NCBI GenBank assembly: GCA_012274445.1
Contig: JAAROD010000058.1
Span: 1,364,001-1,428,000, forward strand
DNA: 64,000 bases
Source of the DNA: Sclerotiophoma versabilis
Lineage: Eukaryota; Ascomycota; Dothideomycetes; Pleosporales; Didymellaceae
Reading direction: 5' to 3'
Shown here: positions 21,771-30,583 of the stretch, in pieces
How the letters are laid out: each line of letters begins with the position of its first letter
Position numbering within the stretch: position 1 is the first letter of the stretch
The notes under the pieces: model-generated
The model's input: only the letters and a program-made list of their open reading frames with translations
Told to the model about the DNA's origin: nothing
The model's database searches: none
Made by a program: the position numbers and the translations under genes

Positions 21771-23553
21771 ATGGCATCTCTCAGATATGTATGCAGAGCG
21801 CCTCTGAGCCAGCTCGCTCGCCGCACAGCTGCTACAAACCACCCAAGAATACTGCAGCGACAATGGCGGGGATACGCGACCTCACTGGAGGCACAGCAGA
21901 AGGTGAGTTGCGCTGATAGAGACTTGAAACGACCAATTGGCTAACAAACCCACGGGTGCTCTCCCAGGACCTTGAGGAAGCCGACCCTACCGTCTACAAC
22001 ATCATCGAGCAGGTACGACTCACGCCACCAAGCTCCAGTATGCGACCGAAGCTTACCGCGATCGCTCTGTAGGAGAAGAAGCGCCAGAAGCACTTCATCA
22101 ATCTGATTCCTTCCGAGAACTTCACGTCGCAAGCTGTTCTCGATGCGCTGGGCAGTGTTATGCAGAGTATGTGTCATACTTGACGCGTAACAAACGAAGC
22201 TCACATGATCGTGCAGACAAGTACTCGGAAGGGTACCCGGGCCAGCGATACTACGGAGGAAACGAGTTCATCGACCAGGCCGAGCGTCTCTGCCAGGAGC
22301 GCGCGCTCAAGGCCTTCAACCTCAGCCCCGAGGAATGGGGTGTCAACGTCCAGCGTGAGTAGGCCTGGACTGTCAATTTCAATGTGCCGTAAGCTGACTT
22401 TCGCCCAGCTCTCTCTGGCTCTCCTGCCAACCTTTATGCCTATTCCGCCGTTATGAACGTCCACGACCGAATCCTCGCCCTCGACCTTCCCCACGGCGGC
22501 CACTTGTCGCACGGTTACCAGATCCCCGGCAAGAAGATCTCTGCCATCTCCAAGTACTTCGAGACACTCCCATACAGGCTGAACGAGAAGACTGGCATCA
22601 TCGACTACGAGAAGATGGCTGAGCTCGCTCATCTCTACCGCCCCAAGGTCATTGTAGCTGGCACCTCCGCGTACAGCCGCTTGATCGAGTACGAGCGCAT
22701 GCGCAAGCTTGCAGACGAAGTCGGTGCATACCTCCTTTCCGACATGGCTCACATCTCGGGTCTTGTTGCCGCCGGGGTCATTCCCTCGCCCTTCCCTCAC
22801 TCCGACATCGTCACAACGACAACTCACAAGTCCCTGCGTGGCCCACGAGGTGCCATGATCTTCTTCCGCAAGGGCGTAAGACGCGTCGACAAGAAGGGCA
22901 ACAAGGAGATGTACGATCTTGAGGGTCCGATCAACTCTTCGGTCTTTCCCGGCCACCAGGGAGGACCCCACAATCACACAATCACAGCTCTCGCTGTAGC
23001 GCTTCAGCAAGCGCAGAGCAAGGAATTCAAGGAGTACCAGAAGCAGGTCCTTGAAAACGCTCAGGCGTTTGCCAAACGTCTTGGTGACTCAAAGGAGAAC
23101 GGCGGTCTGGGTTACAACCTCGTCAGTGGCGGCACCGACAACCACCTCGTGCTCATTGACCTGAAGGACCGCGGTGTTGACGGAGCCCGTGTTGAGCGCG
23201 TTCTCGAGCTTGTCGGTGTTGCGTCGAACAAGAACACTGTTCCTGGTGACAAGTCTGCCCTCAAGCCTGGCGGTCTGCGCATGGGCACCCCCGCCATGAC
23301 TACTCGTGGCTTCCAGCCTGAAGACTTCAAGCGTGTCGCTGATGTTGTTCACCGCGCTGTTGGCATCACCCAGAAGTTGGACAAGGACGCGAAGAAGAAG
23401 GCTGAGGAGAGTGGCCGCAAGAACCCTGGCAGCGTCGCAGCCTTCAAGGAGTACGTCGGCGAGGGTGACGATATCACTGACATTCTTGAGCTGAGGAAAG
23501 AGGTCGAGGACTGGACCGGAACATTCGCGCTGCCCTGGGACAAGGACTCGTAA
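21771..23553 (+). CDS. SHM1: mitochondrial serine hydroxymethyltransferase
   Basis: PLP enzyme interconverting serine plus tetrahydrofolate with glycine plus methylene-tetrahydrofolate; supplies one-carbon units in mitochondria. Five exons: 21771-21902, 21968-22012, 22073-22166, 22217-22354 and 22409-23553. All four introns are short (50-65 nt) with GT...AG borders, giving about 517 residues. The first 40 residues are Arg/Ala/Ser-rich without acidic residues, ending near RGYATS, a typical matrix-targeting signal, hence the mitochondrial isoform. Family motifs: [35 protein letters not shown], and [13 protein letters not shown] containing the PLP-binding lysine (about 277). No defects are seen. 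Confidence 0.95.
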
Positions 23554-23976
23554 ATAACGATGCGCAAGAAGAGAACGACTGACGCTGCGCTGATTTGAAC
23601 CACAACAGCACTCCATCTGCAGAATCTGGAGTTTGGCGATACCACTTAGTTTGTACATAGGACATCTCTTTACTAGTCTGCATCTGCTGTACACAATAGC
23701 AAGCTGCGCGCATTTCACCTTCACCTACGCGCTTTGCACGGTTACCCTTGCTCCTTCCTACTCACACCAGTCTGCAGCTTCCAAACCCAACCACAATAGC
23801 TATCCTGACGTCCTTCCGACCTCACATCTAACGACTTCCTTATCTATCCCTTCCGCAACCCACACAGCTCCAACGCACACTACTCTCGTTTACAACAAAG
23901 GTAGTTGTCTCACGCCTTCCCACACTCGCTAATACAAAGCCAAGGTCCACTCGTTTTGAGCGACATCAGCCTTCCA
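23554..23976. other. intergenic region
   Basis: 423 nt of pyrimidine-rich sequence between SHM1 and the hypothetical membrane protein on the same strand. It is presumably the SHM1 3' end plus the next promoter. No gene is seen. Confidence 0.5.
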
Positions 23977-24771
23977 ATGCTGGGTCGCACAGCTCCTCAC
24001 TATGTATTTCTCGCCACTGCTGCAGCGGCGCAGCCCCAAAGCTTCACCCTGGACATAGGCAGCATCGAGGGCGCCGTCGTTGACTCACTAACACCAATGT
24101 CTCTTCTCGACACTTCCAGCGAAGCGCTCAGCTCGATGATACTTGCCCACACGACCTTGTCTACTTTGCCAATGTCGACACCTACGCCCATTTCTGCGCC
24201 TACTACGATCACCCATTTAACATTCATCGCCACAGCTCTCAACCATATAACAAGCACTACCTGTCTTCCAACTACAACAGTCGTCATCACACTGCCAAAC
24301 CCAACGCCTACACCCAACGCCGACACCTTGCGCGGCGAAGACGAAGGTACTTTGACCGACGATGAGCAGGACGGCGCGGCGACTCCCTTCGACACTGCCA
24401 GCCCCGAACCCCTCTCGAAGTGGCCACACTGGTTCACTGCGGCAACACTTACGCTTGTATTCTACGACGTCTTCTCATTGGGCATCTTCCTCTGGCTGTG
24501 GGTCTTCGGGTATCTGTGGTGGTTCCAGCGAGGCGGTGGGGCGCGCGGAAGTCAGAGGAGATGGAGGAGGGGTGGCGTGTTGGAAGGGCCTATGGAGACG
24601 GGGAGGGTGGATGGATTGGTGAGCGATCGATCTAGGTGGTATGAGAGGACGAGGGAGCGCGAGAGGATTGGGAGAGGGTACGGAAGGGTGAGGAGCGAGA
24701 GTTGGGAGAGGGCGAGGAGTGTCAGAGAGGGGGAGTTGGAGAGTGAGATGAGAAGGCTGGGGATGATTTGA
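23977..24771 (+). CDS. hypothetical protein with one membrane segment
   Basis: A 264-residue protein not recognised by family. The N-terminus is weakly hydrophobic (YVFLATAAAAQ), followed by a Thr/Ser/Pro-rich stretch (about 60-135) that could be glycosylated. An acidic patch (EDEGTLTDDEQDG) precedes one very aromatic membrane segment (about 152-182, WFTAATLTLVFYDVF then LGIFLWLWVFGYLWWF). The tail is strongly basic (many R, with WYERTRERERIGRGYGR). This suggests a single-pass protein with a cytosolic basic tail. The start is the first ATG in the frame; the open frame begins slightly upstream without an ATG. It converges with MAD1 at a gap of 186 nt. Confidence 0.5.
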   Translation: MLGRTAPHYVFLATAAAAQPQSFTLDIGSIEGAVVDSLTPMSLLDTSSEALSSMILAHTTLSTLPMSTPTPISAPTTITHLTFIATALNHITSTTCLPTTTVVITLPNPTPTPNADTLRGEDEGTLTDDEQDGAATPFDTASPEPLSKWPHWFTAATLTLVFYDVFSLGIFLWLWVFGYLWWFQRGGGARGSQRRWRRGGVLEGPMETGRVDGLVSDRSRWYERTRERERIGRGYGRVRSESWERARSVREGELESEMRRLGMI

Positions 24772-24957
24772 TGATGGTTTCGGTGGAGAGATGACTCGGA
24801 GCAAAACGGGATGATGGAATAAGGTCAAATACATGTCGTATCGTGGTATATTACACCGTAAATCTAATCGAATATATGTGCATCTCGTCCGTCCACACTG
24901 GAGGCCCAAGGTATTGTCGAACCGTTCTGTAATGCTCATCACCCTCGTCCATCCAGG

Positions 24958-27159
24958 TCACAATTTCATAGTCATTTCCGCCCCGGGCCCCCTCTCCCAA
25001 AACTCCAATGTCAACGCAGCAAGAAAACACGGAATCTCCTTCCTCCCCTCCACCCAGTAAACAATCTGATCCCTAATCTCGCCCGCAAACACACTCTGCT
25101 CCCCCCCACTAACCTTCATGGTCCCATTCTCGCCATCAAACACAATACTGTTCTCGCCCTCGTCGTCCGCAGGCTTGAACATGGACGTTACTTTTACTCG
25201 ACCGTTGGGCATGAAATCGAGCTTCCAGCCCAAGATACTGGCGACGGCCTCTCGGAACTCGAGACTCTTGGCAGCCCAGATCTGCTTGAGGCGGGTTTGC
25301 TTCTTCTCGCTGGACGCGAGCGAGTACCGCAGTTCTTCGAGTTCGTCTTGGGCTGCTTCGAGAGCGGCGAAGGGTACGGTTTTGGGCGCGGACTGCTGTT
25401 GTTGCTGTTGCTGTTGTTGGGATTGGGATTGGGATGATTGCTCGAGTTGAGCGAGGAGCTGGGCGTTGGCGGCGCGTAGGGTGCGGACGGTGGAGAGCTT
25501 GAGGGCTTCGGCGTCGGCGGTGGGGTTGCTTTTCAGTTCCAAGACGCGCGTGCGTGAGGATTCTTTGAGCTTTTTGAGTTGGCTGTGTTGCGCTTTGTAT
25601 TCGGTTTGGATGAGTTTTAGCTTCCTCTCCACGGCTGAGAGGTCGTCGGTGAGTTGGCGGTTTTTGCGGCGTAGTTCTCCGACACGCTCATCAGTTTCGT
25701 CAGTCTGGAGGGGTCGCTTCTGCCCGGTGGTCGGTGTGGGTGTGAGCTTCTCGACGGTGTTAAATTCCTTCCGGAGGGCGTCAAGCTCCCTGCGGTGTTC
25801 GTCAACAAGCGCTTCGAGTTCTTGGATGCGCTGTGTCTTTGTTACGTCGTAGGAGTCGGGCTGCATTTCGCGTTCTTCGCCGTCGAAAGCTTTGAGTTGG
25901 GCACGCAGGAAATCGACCTCTTTCGTTACCAGTGCCTTTTGACGTTCGACCCTGGCACGGGCTTGTGTCTCGTTTGCATTGGGCGCGCTGCTCGGTGTGG
26001 TGGAGCTCTTGAGCTGCTGGATTTCAGCCTGCAGTTTGGCCTTCTCGTCCTCCAATGCCTGGATGTTGGCCTCCTTTACAGTGAGCTCGGGCTTGATTTC
26101 GCCCAGCTTGTTCAGAAGATCTGTTTTGTCTATACGCTCCTGGATAAAGGCTCGCGCAAGGTCTTCGGGTGTCTCGAATTGTAGCTCGCCGTTCTCGTTG
26201 GCTTCAGATTCGAGATATGAAGTCCACGAGTCTCGCTCCTCCTCAAGCACCTGCTTTCTCATTTCAGCCTCGCCTAGTTGTCGTTGCAGGTCGTCCATCA
26301 TGCGTAGCTTCGTTTGTAGGGACCTCTTCTCCTCCTCGACAACCTCGATGGCCTTGTGTTGCTTGCGGAAGTTCCTAAGCTCAGCGTTCTGCTCTCTTGT
26401 CAACGCTTCCAGCTTCTGGATGTGGGCAACCTGATCGGAGAGTTCCCTTTTGATGACGGATAATGTCTCAGCATCGCCTGTGATGGCCTTTAGTCGCAAC
26501 ACTTCAGCCTCAAGCTGTCCAACCTCCTCTTCCCTCTCTCCCAGCTTCTTCTGCGCCGCCTGCAGTGCATTGACCTTTGACACCAAGTCTGACTGTATGT
26601 CGTCTACACTGTCTTTCAAGCGTTGGTGCTCGGCCTGCAAGGTGTTGTATCTGTGCTCATTTTGCCGCTGTGATGTCGCCAGATCTTCCTTGGCCTCGTC
26701 GAAGTCCTCCTGCAACGATTGGGCCTTCTCTTGACTCTGCCGCAGCCGCCTCTCGAGATCCCGCCGTTCGTTCTCAGCCCGTGTTTGCACCTCAGACAGC
26801 TCCTTGGACAGGGCCTCGTACTTTTTCGCCGTCTGAGCATTCGCTGTCTCTGCCTGTTGTGCTCTGCGGAAGTCGGCTTCGGCGCGGCTTTGTGCGTCTC
26901 TGATCTCCTGGTCGAGCTCGAGCTTAAGCATGGCCTTCTCCTGTTTTGTGGTCTCGAGTTCATATCGTAGTGTGTTCAGCTGCGCGCGCAGATCTTCGTT
27001 GACCGGATTGTCGGGAACGACCGTGTGCGGCGCATTTGTTGCCGTCGAGGCGCGCACAGTGGTGCGAAAGGTTTGTCGCAGAGGTTCGACTGGCGGCGGC
27101 GACTCTTCCACCCCAGTGAAGAGGTTGAAGCTCGGCTGGTTGGCGCGGTTGAATGCCAT
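24958..27159 (-). CDS. MAD1: spindle assembly checkpoint protein Mad1
   Basis: Nuclear-pore and kinetochore coiled-coil protein that recruits and converts Mad2 in the spindle checkpoint. One exon, 733 residues, close to yeast Mad1 (749). Nearly continuous coiled coil runs from about 55 to 610. A Mad2-interaction motif RVLELKSNP (about 538-546) matches the known pattern basic-hydrophobic-hydrophobic-x-hydrophobic-x-x-x-Pro. A Gln tract follows (about 580-590). The C-terminal RWD-like domain carries the family signature SLEFREAVASILGWKLDFMP and ends with EIPCFLAALTLEFWE. The start is the first ATG (MAFNRANQPSFNLF), with short disordered N-terminus. No intron is needed. The gene lies head to tail with PPM1, 356 nt apart. 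Confidence 0.93.
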   Translation of the reverse strand: MAFNRANQPSFNLFTGVEESPPPVEPLRQTFRTTVRASTATNAPHTVVPDNPVNEDLRAQLNTLRYELETTKQEKAMLKLELDQEIRDAQSRAEADFRRAQQAETANAQTAKKYEALSKELSEVQTRAENERRDLERRLRQSQEKAQSLQEDFDEAKEDLATSQRQNEHRYNTLQAEHQRLKDSVDDIQSDLVSKVNALQAAQKKLGEREEEVGQLEAEVLRLKAITGDAETLSVIKRELSDQVAHIQKLEALTREQNAELRNFRKQHKAIEVVEEEKRSLQTKLRMMDDLQRQLGEAEMRKQVLEEERDSWTSYLESEANENGELQFETPEDLARAFIQERIDKTDLLNKLGEIKPELTVKEANIQALEDEKAKLQAEIQQLKSSTTPSSAPNANETQARARVERQKALVTKEVDFLRAQLKAFDGEEREMQPDSYDVTKTQRIQELEALVDEHRRELDALRKEFNTVEKLTPTPTTGQKRPLQTDETDERVGELRRKNRQLTDDLSAVERKLKLIQTEYKAQHSQLKKLKESSRTRVLELKSNPTADAEALKLSTVRTLRAANAQLLAQLEQSSQSQSQQQQQQQQQSAPKTVPFAALEAAQDELEELRYSLASSEKKQTRLKQIWAAKSLEFREAVASILGWKLDFMPNGRVKVTSMFKPADDEGENSIVFDGENGTMKVSGGEQSVFAGEIRDQIVYWVEGRKEIPCFLAALTLEFWERGPGAEMTMKL

Positions 27160-27515
27160 TGTGTTGGTGTCTTTGTTGTTTGTTGACTTGTCGCAAAACA
27201 GAGAAAGCGGTCAACTCGTGTCAACCGCTGGGCGAAGGTCTGCCTAGGGTTGTCGCATTTCTCGAGTGCTTTAGATCGAAGAGGCGGATGCGCTGTGGGG
27301 TCAGTGCTTGTTGCAGTGAAGCTCGTGGTGGTTGATGGTGGAAGGGCGGGCATGATGCAAACGGCAAGCGGAGCCTCAGCGCGGCGCGGCCTCTGTTGTC
27401 TGGTCGCGGGTGCACGTGTCGCGTTTCACATGTGAAGTCCAAAATCACTTTGAGCAGTTTGTGAGCACAATCTTGTTCGTTATGGTATTGCAATGTCTGC
27501 TGAGTTGTCGTTGGC
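27160..27515. other. intergenic region between PPM1 and MAD1
   Basis: 356 nt holding the 3' end of PPM1 and the promoter of MAD1, both minus strand. No other feature is seen. Confidence 0.5.
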
Positions 27516-28654
27516 CTACGCCTGTTCCTGCACGCCCGCCCAGGCCTTTGAGAAGACGTCGCTCTCTCCATCTCTCCATCCCCAGGCGAAGCAGTAATGC
27601 TTGAGCAAAAGCTCTAGTTCCTCGAGTTCATCCAGCATCTCCAGACCTGCAACGCGCTCCTTCTCGTCCTCGCTGATCCAATGCTTCCAGATGAAGTTTG
27701 TGTCTGCTGCTTTGGCGCCGTCCCTGAAGCCGTAGCCGCGCAATCGCGCACGCTGGTCGCCAAGCTCCGGGTATGTGGTGAGGGTAGGGAGGTGTATGTT
27801 TCGTGTCTGCAGATTGGATATCATGGTCCTGCCGAAGGCATCCTGGGGTAGTATTGGTTCGTACAGGACGAGAGATGCAGGTGTGGTGGGCTGTAGGTAG
27901 TGGGTGGTGAAGGCCGAAACGATGGACTGAACAGTCTGAGGCTGCAGGTACACGAGACACATCTCGGAGAGCATCAAGGTGGGTACAGCAGGGTCGAGAT
28001 TCGGCAGCTCAGGCAGCGGGGCATCGTCTGCAGGCGCGGCCAGGGAGCGCAGATCGAGGGCGTGTATGTTGTATGTGGCAGAATGGTAGCAACTCGACGC
28101 GTCGGGTATCTGGAGCAGTTTGCGATGGAGCACGGGCTGTCTCCGTATGCAGGCGATCTTGGGTGCTGTGTTGGTGGGGAAGTCGATCTCGTGGTAGCTG
28201 AGGCGAAGGCCAGGGTGGGCGTCGAGCAGGCGGAAGAATCGCGTGTCAGTGCCAGCGCCGAGGGACACGATCTGTTTCGCAGAGGACGGATGTGTGAGGA
28301 GGAAGCTGGTGACCAGGAGGTCGAGGGCGGAGGTGCGGACGTACGAGCCTGCGGTGGTTAGCAATGCGCGCAGGAGGACAGTGCGGTCGACATGCCTCTG
28401 TTCAGCAGCGGCAGTCTCCGCGCCGAAGGCTGCGTCGCAAAGAGGCTCGCATAGGGATCGTGCAGATAGCCCAGCTCGACGCAGCTCAGCCTGCTCCCCG
28501 CCGCGTCCTGGTCGGTCCCCTGGACGGCGCTGTCTCTGACCTGGTCGCTGCAGCTCCCCGACGCGCCACCTCCACGCCCCCGCCCCCGGGGCCCTCCTCG
28601 ACGGCCGGGCCCGAGCAGTGTGCGGAGGTCTGGTATCTGGTCGGAGCCTGCCAT
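27516..28654 (-). CDS. PPM1: leucine carboxyl methyltransferase (PP2A methylase)
   Basis: S-adenosylmethionine-dependent enzyme that methylates the C-terminal leucine of the PP2A catalytic subunit, controlling assembly of PP2A holoenzymes. Two exons, 28654-28396 and 28348-27516, joined over a 47-nt GC-AG intron, give about 363 residues. Visible: SCVELGYLHDPYASLF and RRLPLLNRGSYVRTSALD (typical for the family, spanning the junction), the SAM-binding IVSLGAGTDTRFFRLL, and HEIDFPT. The C-terminal part (LVLYEPILPQDAFGRTM) also fits. The N-terminus has an unusual Gly/Arg-rich stretch (about 15-32). The ATG at 28654 has a good context (GCGACCATGG). A much longer open frame continues upstream but omits the conserved first exon, so it is not the real start. 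Confidence 0.88.
28349..28395 (-). other. 47-nt GC-AG intron of PPM1
   Basis: The donor is AGAG|GCATGT, the branch site TTGCTAACC and the acceptor CGCAG. Only this border gives the family sequence NRG-SYVRT in frame; the neighbouring GT (GTCGAC) puts the downstream exon out of frame. Confidence 0.8.
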
Positions 28655-28911
28655 GGTCGCCTGCGCCTGTTGATGCGAGCTCGGGGAGCTGCCATGGCGG
28701 GGTGGGGCAGCCGTCGGCGGGGTCTAGAGCGTGGCAGGGAAAGCGCGAGCGCCGCAAGTCCGCATTGCTTGGCGCGGCCGCCGGTGAACTTTTGCGCGTC
28801 TTCGACAGAGAGGCCGCCAGAGCTGTCGCAGCTGCAACCACCCCGACCGCCCCCCGTCCACCGCCCCCCGCCCAGCATCGCCCCGTCCCCCGCCAGAGCG
28901 CCGCCGCCACC
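28655..28911. promoter_or_regulatory. PPM1-RPB5 bidirectional promoter region
   Basis: 257 nt between two divergent start codons. It is very GC-rich, with a C-rich tract leading to the RPB5 ATG. No TATA box is apparent. The promoter role is inferred from position only. Confidence 0.5.
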
Positions 28912-29727
28912 ATGTCCGACGAGAAGCAGCCGAGCGCGAACCTGATCCGCATGTGGAGGGTCTGGCGCACGACCAAGGAGATGATGAACGACCGCGTAGG
29001 ATGCGCCGCCGCCTGCGCGAGCTGCGAACAAGGCCGCTGACGTGACAAAGGGCTACCAGGTTCTCGAAGACGACATGAACATGTCCCTGGACGAGTTCGC
29101 TACCAAGTACGGCCGTGCTGACGGCGAGCCCGAGTATGCGCCCGCGATAGCCCACCCGTAGAGCGCTCGTACTAATGCTGTCGCAGCCGCTCGCGCCTCA
29201 ACTTCTCCTGCCAGCCGGGCGAGGAGATGCTTGCGAAGCACACGCCCGTCGCCACCAAGAAGGACCCCGACCCGCGCCCGCAGACCGGCACCATCTGGGT
29301 CGAGTTCAACAGCGACGAGAACGTCGGCCTGAAGCAGCTGCGCGACTACATGCAGCACCTGGTCAACGGCGCCTTCTACTCGGGCGTCATGGTCACCGTC
29401 AAGCCCATGACCGGCATGGCCATCCGTCTGCTGCGCGGCTCAGCCACCATGAGTGAGGGCCCCAAGGGCGGCGTCGAGGTCTTCGTCGAGCAGGATCTGC
29501 TCGTCAACATCACAAAGCACGAGCTGGTGCCCAAGCACGTCCTGCTTAGTGAGGAGGAGAAGCTGCAGCTGCTCAAGAGGTACCGTCTCAAGGCCACACA
29601 GCTTCCCAGGATCCAGTCCACAGATCCCGTTGCGAAGTACCTGGGCTTGAAGAGGGGTGCTGTCGTGAAGATTATAAGAAAGTCGGAAACCGCAGGTCGC
29701 TACGCCAGTTACCGATGGGTTATCTGA
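28912..29727 (+). CDS. RPB5: RNA polymerases I, II, III shared subunit Rpb5
   Basis: Common subunit of all three nuclear RNA polymerases, at the lower jaw contacting downstream DNA. Three exons, 28912-28995, 29051-29133 and 29187-29727, give about 235 residues, slightly longer than yeast (215). The N-terminal jaw domain begins LIRMWRVWRTTKEMMNDRGY, and SRLNFSCQPGEEML follows the second splice. The C-terminal assembly domain is highly conserved (LVNITKHELVPKHVLLSEEE, QLPRIQSTDPVAKYLGLKRG, ending SETAGRYASYRWVI). Both introns are 53-55 nt with CTGAC or ACTAAT branch sites. The ATG (CGCCACCATGT) is strong. It is divergent from PPM1, with 257 nt between the start codons. Confidence 0.93.
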
Positions 29728-30192
29728 GCTCGTTTGCTGTCGAAGGCATCGAGCCACAGTAAGAGCAGGAGACGGTCAATCAGGGTCAACCACAGGAGCA
29801 GCGGCTGTCTGAATGACGTCGCGCGCCTTTGACAATCCGAGCACCGTCAGTCTGGTGGGACGAAGAGCAGAGGTTCATATTGCGAGGCGTTTGGCGAAAG
29901 GAAAGGCATCATTGAGGATGATTGGCATTTGCAAAAAGCAACACAGAAGTCTAGGACATATCCAGACATTGTATACCATTGAACGCAGTTCACACACATC
30001 ACTCTCCCTCCGTATCTACAATAAGCAGCGTTATGGGGAGTGAAATTGCTGAGCCCAAAAAGTCAGGATTGTCAAGCCTGGATGCACTCAGTGGACCGCA
30101 TACCGTTGCGAAGATGAAAGCTTCAAGAGCCGTAAGTAAGTAAACCACGCATTCATCCACCTCCCTCAGAGAGGCTCTGAGAGCAAAAAGAG
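29728..30192. other. intergenic region
   Basis: 465 nt between the RPB5 stop and the 3' end of the minus-strand tRNA gene. It includes the RPB5 3' region and the tRNA terminator. No other gene is seen. Confidence 0.5.
30186..30190 (-). terminator. RNA polymerase III terminator of the tRNA gene
   Basis: A run of five T on the minus strand starts only 3 nt after the tRNA discriminator base, a standard Pol III termination signal. Confidence 0.75.
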
Positions 30193-30203
30193 AGGTCCTA
30201 CCC

Positions 30204-30214
30204 GGAATCGAACC
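30204..30214 (-). promoter_or_regulatory. B box of the tRNA gene
   Basis: GGTTCGATTCC matches the Pol III B-box consensus GGTTCGANTCC. The A box, by contrast, is split by the 56-nt insertion. Confidence 0.8.
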
Positions 30215-30227
30215 GGGGTTGCCGGAA

Positions 30228-30240
30228 GATACTGAGGTGA
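30228..30240 (-). other. 13-nt canonical tRNA intron (37/38)
   Basis: TCACCTCAGTATC sits one base after the anticodon. Its TCAG can pair with anticodon-loop CTGA, the anticodon-intron helix expected for tRNA endonuclease substrates. Confidence 0.75.
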
Positions 30241-30266
30241 TCAGAATCCGGAGTGATAACCGCTAC

Positions 30267-30322
30267 CTGTGAAGGATTAGTGGTTGATCCAGATTGAATT
30301 GATCAGGGAGGAGTGAGCTTAC
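30267..30322 (-). other. 56-nt spliceosomal-type intron inside a tRNA gene
   Basis: It begins GTAAGC, contains CCACTAATCC 15-20 nt before the end and finishes TTCACAG. Length and signals are those of the mRNA introns in this window. It is flanked by GTA on both sides, so the exact border can shift by up to 3 nt. Removal exactly rejoins the tRNA D arm. Confidence 0.75.
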
Positions 30323-30583
30323 ACTATAGAACCATTTGTGTTCTTTGATGGAAGCGGACTTTGGATGATAACCTTATATAGCAAAACAATTGCAAATGGT
30401 GAGTGAATGAAGGCTGCAGGACCCTGAGGTGACGATGTGGGGTTGAGAAAAAAAGTTTTGCTGCAACGCTGAAACCCCACTTCATCATCCGGACGTACAA
30501 TGGCAGGACGAAAACGGAAAGTCGGGCGACGGCCTATGCCAACCGAACCACAGCTTTGCAGTCCTTGAGTGCACCGGCCGGAC

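Larger units (their letters stand above)
30193..30333 (-). tRNA. tRNA-Gln(CUG) interrupted twice
   Basis: Three segments assemble into a complete 72-nt tRNA: 30333-30323 (GGTTCTATAGT), 30266-30241 (from GTAGCGG to the anticodon loop) and 30227-30193. The cloverleaf: acceptor GGTTCTA with TAGGACC (one G·U pair), D stem GTG/CAC, anticodon stem CCGGA/TCCGG with loop TTCTGAT (anticodon CTG, glutamine), T stem CCCGG/CCGGG with TTCGATT. The B box GGTTCGATTCC is intact. The second interruption (30228-30240) is a normal 37/38 intron. The first (30267-30322) lies between positions 11 and 12, in the D stem and A box, and looks like a spliceosomal intron. Without removing it the 5' acceptor strand is absent and no cloverleaf forms. 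It could be a functional gene with an exceptional intron or a recent pseudogene. Confidence 0.85.

Noticed and set aside
22201..23010. 269-codon minus-strand frame
   Set aside because: It is a shadow of serine hydroxymethyltransferase; the sense frame has the PLP motif and clean introns.
28364..29040. Long plus-strand open frames antisense to PPM1 and overlapping RPB5
   Set aside because: They arise from the very GC-rich sequence; the minus-strand frame matches leucine carboxyl methyltransferase and RPB5 explains the plus strand.
28655..29048. Upstream extension of PPM1 (510-codon frame)
   Set aside because: The extended frame bypasses the conserved first exon (VELGYLHDPYA, RRLPLLNRG), which lies in another frame and joins through a GC-AG intron.
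30193..30290. Reading the tRNA locus as a single uninterrupted tRNA gene with a divergent 5' end
   Set aside because: The bases next to the D arm (AATCCTT...) mispair with the 3' acceptor at three of seven positions, whereas the separated GGTTCTATAGT pairs fully.
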